Below, in pieces: positions 6,802-9,458 of a stretch of 9,458 bases of DNA; position 1 is the first letter of the stretch; each line of letters begins with the position of its first letter. Source of the stretch: Nitrososphaerales archaeon TH5894 (GTDB lineage: Archaea > Thermoproteota > Nitrososphaeria > Nitrososphaerales > Nitrososphaeraceae); assembly GCA_014523485.1 (NCBI GenBank), contig JAATVK010000179.1, positions 1 through 9,458 of the forward strand, given 5' to 3'. The notes under the pieces were generated by a model. The model was not told the origin of the DNA and searched no databases. It saw only the letters and a program-made list of their open reading frames with translations. A program made the translations under genes and the position numbers.

Positions 6802-7014
6802 ATGTCAAGTGAATATGAACGCACTATTGCAAAATTGCTATTTGAAAAAAAGCAAAAATTGGATCTTTTATTAGAAAATCCACAGGAAAATAAATATCAA
6901 ATACAATTATTGTCTACTGAAATTGAGACATTACAACCAATATTCGAAAACTATAATCTTGGTATGAATGTTTTTAGAAGAGCTCAAGGTGGACGCTCTC
7001 ACTTACGTGAGTAA
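6802..7014 (+). CDS. Small charged helical protein of unknown function, 70 aa
   Basis: I do not recognise this protein. Residues 3-50 are strongly charged and helix-prone, with leucine-rich spacing (IAKLLFEKKQKLDLLLEN, then KYQIQLLSTEIETLQPIFENY). This suggests two short helices forming a hairpin or coiled coil around the NPQENK turn at 26-31. The C-terminal 20 residues change character to a glycine/arginine-rich tail (FRRAQGGRSHLRE), which could bind nucleic acid. There is no cysteine, membrane segment or signal peptide. It follows the zinc-protein gene by 19 nt on the same strand, so it probably belongs to the rfcL transcript. The stop codon lies inside a perfect hairpin (7000-7017). It could be spurious because it is short, but its ordered helix pattern, operon-like spacing and the terminator signals after it favour a real gene. 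Confidence 0.62.
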   Translation: MSSEYERTIAKLLFEKKQKLDLLLENPQENKYQIQLLSTEIETLQPIFENYNLGMNVFRRAQGGRSHLRE

Positions 7015-7017
7015 GTG
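7000..7017 (+). repeat. Hairpin with GUGA tetraloop over the stop codon of the 70-aa gene
   Basis: CACTTAC (7000-7006) and GTAAGTG (7011-7017) are perfect inverted copies around GTGA. As RNA this gives a 7-bp stem closed by GUGA, a member of the stable GNRA tetraloop class. The TAA stop at 7012-7014 is in the 3' arm. It may act in 3'-end formation or mRNA stability. Confidence 0.55.
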
Positions 7018-7018
7018 T

Positions 7019-7038
7019 TATTCTTCAAGATAAGAATA
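7019..7038 (+). repeat. Second tandem hairpin after the 70-aa gene
   Basis: TATTCTT (7019-7025) and AAGAATA (7032-7038) pair perfectly around the 6-nt loop CAAGAT. It begins one base after the first hairpin ends (7017). Its AT-rich stem is weaker than the first. Together the pair marks the end of the rfcL-side transcription unit. Confidence 0.45.
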
Positions 7039-7081
7039 GTACTTAAATAAATTAGAATTTGATTCTTCATCCACTAAAGGG

Positions 7082-7100
7082 TTTTTTATCAGTATTTTTT
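7082..7100 (+). terminator. Poly-T terminator before the carboxylase operon
   Basis: Two T6 runs (7082-7087 and 7095-7100) lie about 45-60 nt after the tandem hairpins and just before the TATA element of the next gene. They fit oligo-T termination of the rfcL-side unit. The hairpins are too far away to form a bacterial-type terminator with them. Confidence 0.5.
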
Positions 7101-7103
7101 GTT

Positions 7104-7114
7104 ATACATATATA
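7104..7114 (+). promoter_or_regulatory. TATA box of the carboxylase operon
   Basis: ATACATATATA is centred near 7109-7110, about 33 nt before ATG 7143. The predicted start site is about 7136, giving a leader of only a few bases. There is no Shine-Dalgarno-like sequence before the ATG, in agreement with a leaderless or near-leaderless mRNA. Confidence 0.5.
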
Positions 7115-7142
7115 CTAGATAATCGGGATAAATGCTGAAGCC

Positions 7143-8684
7143 ATGCACGAAGATAAGTTAAAGAAACTATATGAATTGAAAAATTTAGCTGAATCTGGGG
7201 GTGGTAAAGAAAGAATTGATGCTCAACATTCTAAAGGAAAGCTTACGGCGAGAGAAAGAATCGATCTTCTTCTTGATGAAGGGAGTTTTATCGAATTGGA
7301 CAAATATGTGACTCATAGAAGTGATGATCCTGAAACTCAAAAATTCTATGGAGACGGAGTAATAACTGGATTTGGTTCAATTAAAGGTAGAAAAATCTTT
7401 GTATATGCATATGATTTTACGGTTTTGGGTGGTTCATTGGGAGAAATGGCATCTAAAAAAATTGTAAAAATCATGGATAGAGCAATAAAAGTAGGTGCAC
7501 CTCTTATAGGAATTATTGATTCAGGTGGAGCTAGAATTCAGGAAGGAGTAATGAGTTTAGATGGCTACGGTGATATATTTTACAGGAATTGCACCGCTTC
7601 TGGAATAATTCCGCAGATAACTGCTAGCATTGGTCCTTGTGCTGGTGGTGCTGTATATTCTCCAGCAATGACGGATTTTGTTATAATGGTAGAAAATCTA
7701 GGTCAGATGTTTGTGACTGGACCAGAAGTGGTTAAGGAAGTTTTAAGTGAAGATGTCTCATTTGAAGAACTCGGAGGAACTTCTACACACGCAACAAAAT
7801 CTGGGGTAGCTCATATGGTTGCAGCTAATGAGTATGAATGTATGGAGAAAATTAAAAAATTAATATCGTTTTTACCTCAAAACAATTTACAAGAACCACC
7901 TTCCTTAGAGACAAATGATGATCCAAATAGACTGGATCCATCATTAATTGATATGCTACCTGAAAATCCGTATCAGCCATATGATATTAAATCAATCATA
8001 ACAAGTATAATCGATGATAAAGAATTTTTTGAAATTCACGAAACTTTTGCAACCAATATTGTTGTAGGCTTGGCAAGAATGGGTGGTAAAACCGTTGGTA
8101 TTGTATCCAACCAGCCTATGTATTTAGCAGGTGTTTTAGATATTGATTCCTCTAATAAAGCAGCAAGATTCATTAGATTTTGCGATTCTTTTAATATTCC
8201 TATTATTACATTAGTTGATACACCTGGTTATTTACCTGGAACCGATCAAGAGCAAAATGGTATTATTAGACATGGTAGTAAGTTATTGTATGCTTATTGT
8301 GAGGCTTCAGTACCTAAAATTACATGTATCATTGGAAAGGCGTATGGTGGAGCATATATTGCCATGGGGAGTAAGAACCTAAAAACAGATATTAATTTTG
8401 CATGGCCCTCTGCTGAAATTGCTGTTTTAGGTCCAGAAGCAGCAGTTACAATAATTCATAGAAGAGAACTTAAGAGTTCTCCAGATGCAAAAACAATTAA
8501 AAAGAAATTAGCAGAAGAATTTAGGAAAAAATTTGCTAATCCATATATTGCAGCAGAGAAAGGAATCATTGATCAGGTCATTGATCCAATGGAAACTAGA
8601 ACTATGATAATAGGTGCCCTTGACTCATTATCCGGAAAAAAAGAAATAGGTCCTTGGAAAAAGCATGGAAATATAAATTTATAG
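7143..8684 (+). CDS. pccB: Acetyl-/propionyl-CoA carboxylase, carboxyltransferase subunit
   Basis: This 513-aa protein is the carboxyltransferase of a biotin-dependent acyl-CoA carboxylase (AccD5/PccB type, usually about 510-530 aa). It moves the carboxyl group from carboxybiotin to acetyl-CoA and/or propionyl-CoA, giving malonyl- or methylmalonyl-CoA. The start is typical, with KERIDAQHSKGKLTARERIDLLLDEGSF. The N-terminal crotonase-fold domain has GGSLGEMASKK, IDSGGARIQEG and the first oxyanion loop GPCAGGA (164-170). The C-terminal domain has LVDTPGYLPGTDQE and the second loop GKAYGGAY (398-405), then AWPSAEIAVLGPEAAV. The residue after the second loop is Ile406, a position linked to substrate choice. 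In Thaumarchaeota this enzyme serves both carboxylation steps of the 3-hydroxypropionate/4-hydroxybutyrate cycle. The biotin carboxylase gene follows after 12 nt, so both are in one operon. Confidence 0.95.
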   Translation: MHEDKLKKLYELKNLAESGGGKERIDAQHSKGKLTARERIDLLLDEGSFIELDKYVTHRSDDPETQKFYGDGVITGFGSIKGRKIFVYAYDFTVLGGSLGEMASKKIVKIMDRAIKVGAPLIGIIDSGGARIQEGVMSLDGYGDIFYRNCTASGIIPQITASIGPCAGGAVYSPAMTDFVIMVENLGQMFVTGPEVVKEVLSEDVSFEELGGTSTHATKSGVAHMVAANEYECMEKIKKLISFLPQNNLQEPPSLETNDDPNRLDPSLIDMLPENPYQPYDIKSIITSIIDDKEFFEIHETFATNIVVGLARMGGKTVGIVSNQPMYLAGVLDIDSSNKAARFIRFCDSFNIPIITLVDTPGYLPGTDQEQNGIIRHGSKLLYAYCEASVPKITCIIGKAYGGAYIAMGSKNLKTDINFAWPSAEIAVLGPEAAVTIIHRRELKSSPDAKTIKKKLAEEFRKKFANPYIAAEKGIIDQVIDPMETRTMIIGALDSLSGKKEIGPWKKHGNINL

Positions 8685-8688
8685 GTGA
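8684..8688 (+). promoter_or_regulatory. Shine-Dalgarno site of the biotin carboxylase gene
   Basis: GGTGA, starting on the last base of the pccB-like stop codon, lies 8 nt before ATG 8697. It is a perfect partial match to the archaeal GGTGAT consensus. It selects ATG 8697 over the in-frame GTG 8685 and TTG 8691. Confidence 0.6.
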
Positions 8689-8696
8689 ACTTGAGA

Positions 8697-9458
8697 ATGT
8701 CAAAGATTTCTAGCATCCTAATAGCAAATCGTGGAGAGATTGCCCTCCGTGTTATAAGAGCATGCAAAGAGTTGGGAATAAAATCAATTTCAGTTTATTC
8801 AGATGACGATAATAGATCAATACATGTTAAACGAGCTGATGAAACATACAGACTAGGGCCTTCACAAGCTTCGGAAAGTTATCTTCGTATAGACAAAATA
8901 CTTGAAATTGCTAAATCTTCTGGGGCCGATGCTATACACCCTGGTTATGGATTTCTATCCGAGAACGAAGTTTTTTCAGATGAATGTAAGAAAAATGGCA
9001 TTATTTTTATAGGACCAACAGCAAGAGCGATGGAGTTAGCAGGTGACAAAATGAAATGTAAAGAAATCATGAGAAAAGCCGAAGTTCCTACCGTGCCAGG
9101 AAGTGATGGAGTAGTTGATGATTTAGAATTAGCTGTGGAAATAGCGAAGGAAGCAGGTTATCCTGTAATGCTAAAATCAGCTTTTGGAGGAGGAGGACGG
9201 GGAATAAGACTCGTAAATAATGAAAAAGAACTTAGGCAAGAATTTGAACTAGCGTCGAATGAATCACAAGCAGCCTTTGGTAAATCTGCACTATTTATAG
9301 AAAAATACCTAACAAATATTAGACACATTGAATTTCAATTGATAAGAGATTCTAGTGGAAATGGTAGACATCTTTTCGAAAGAGAATGTTCTATTCAAAG
9401 AAGACACCAAAAACTTATTGAAATGTCTCCTTCCCCAGTTGTAAATAAGGAGAGGAGA
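8697..9458 (+). CDS. accC: Acetyl-/propionyl-CoA carboxylase, biotin carboxylase subunit, 5' part
   Basis: The first 254 codons of a biotin carboxylase are present and the frame is still open at the window end. The enzyme carboxylates biotin on the carrier protein using ATP and bicarbonate. The N-terminal Rossmann-like domain opens with ILIANRGEIALRVIRACKELGI (7-28) and has the signature HPGYGFLSEN (81-90). The ATP-grasp part has GDKMKCKEIM (116-125), the ATP-binding lysine K160, and the glycine loop FGGGGRGIR (163-171). It continues with HIEFQ (210-214), then ERECSIQRRHQKLIE (228-242), in which H237 and K239 match the E. coli AccC residues offset by one. All visible catalytic residues are intact. 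Full-length archaeal forms are about 490-510 aa. Start 8697 is supported by GGTGA. The gene probably continues into a biotin carrier protein gene downstream, which I infer and cannot see. Confidence 0.95.
   Translation, partial: MSKISSILIANRGEIALRVIRACKELGIKSISVYSDDDNRSIHVKRADETYRLGPSQASESYLRIDKILEIAKSSGADAIHPGYGFLSENEVFSDECKKNGIIFIGPTARAMELAGDKMKCKEIMRKAEVPTVPGSDGVVDDLELAVEIAKEAGYPVMLKSAFGGGGRGIRLVNNEKELRQEFELASNESQAAFGKSALFIEKYLTNIRHIEFQLIRDSSGNGRHLFERECSIQRRHQKLIEMSPSPVVNKERR

Noticed and set aside
6786..6812. 8-codon frame overlapping the start of the 70-aa gene
   Set aside because: No promoter or ribosome site is tied to it, and such short frames are common by chance in AT-rich DNA. It resembles the one at 3987 but lacks the matching TATA element.
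7132..7161. 9-codon frame overlapping the carboxyltransferase start
   Set aside because: The predicted transcript start (about 7136) lies after its ATG, so it would not be translated from that mRNA.

Overview
This window reads as an ordinary informational and central-metabolism stretch of an AT-rich archaeal chromosome, most likely from the Nitrososphaerota (Thaumarchaeota). Three things point there. The large RNA polymerase subunit runs uninterrupted through the place where most archaea split it into A' and A''. It is followed by the archaeal string L30e, NusA-like KH protein, S12 and S7. The window ends in an acyl-CoA carboxylase operon of the kind used in the 3-hydroxypropionate/4-hydroxybutyrate carbon-fixation cycle of ammonia-oxidising archaea. 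I cannot place it below phylum level, and I did not run a database search.

All genes are on the + strand. Positions 1-1822: the 3' part of rpoA, then rpl30e, whose start overlaps the rpoA end; a run of T tracts follows. Positions 1901-2212: a small single-span membrane protein of unknown function with its own probable leaderless promoter. Positions 2378-3906: a tight cluster of nusA-like, rps12 and rps7 with 0 and 2 nt gaps, ended by T tracts. Positions 4015-7014: a 378-aa protein I do not recognise, the clamp-loader large subunit gene rfcL, an overlapping small zinc-ribbon/finger-like protein gene, and a 70-aa charged helical protein whose stop codon sits in a hairpin. Positions 7143-9458: the carboxyltransferase subunit (pccB-like) and the first 254 codons of the biotin carboxylase subunit, which runs off the window.

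Functionally the left half is transcription and translation (RNA polymerase core, elongation-factor-like KH protein, ribosomal proteins). The middle is replication-linked (sliding-clamp loader) plus three uncharacterised genes. The right end is the biotin-dependent carboxylation of acetyl-CoA and/or propionyl-CoA. The biotin carrier protein needed for that enzyme is not in the window and is expected just downstream.

I found no mobile element, CRISPR array, tRNA or rRNA, and no convincing undescribed system. The parts most worth a second look are the uncharacterised genes around rfcL, the two tandem hairpins at about 7000-7038, the promoter/start ambiguity of the 378-aa gene, and the substrate-pocket residue of the carboxyltransferase.
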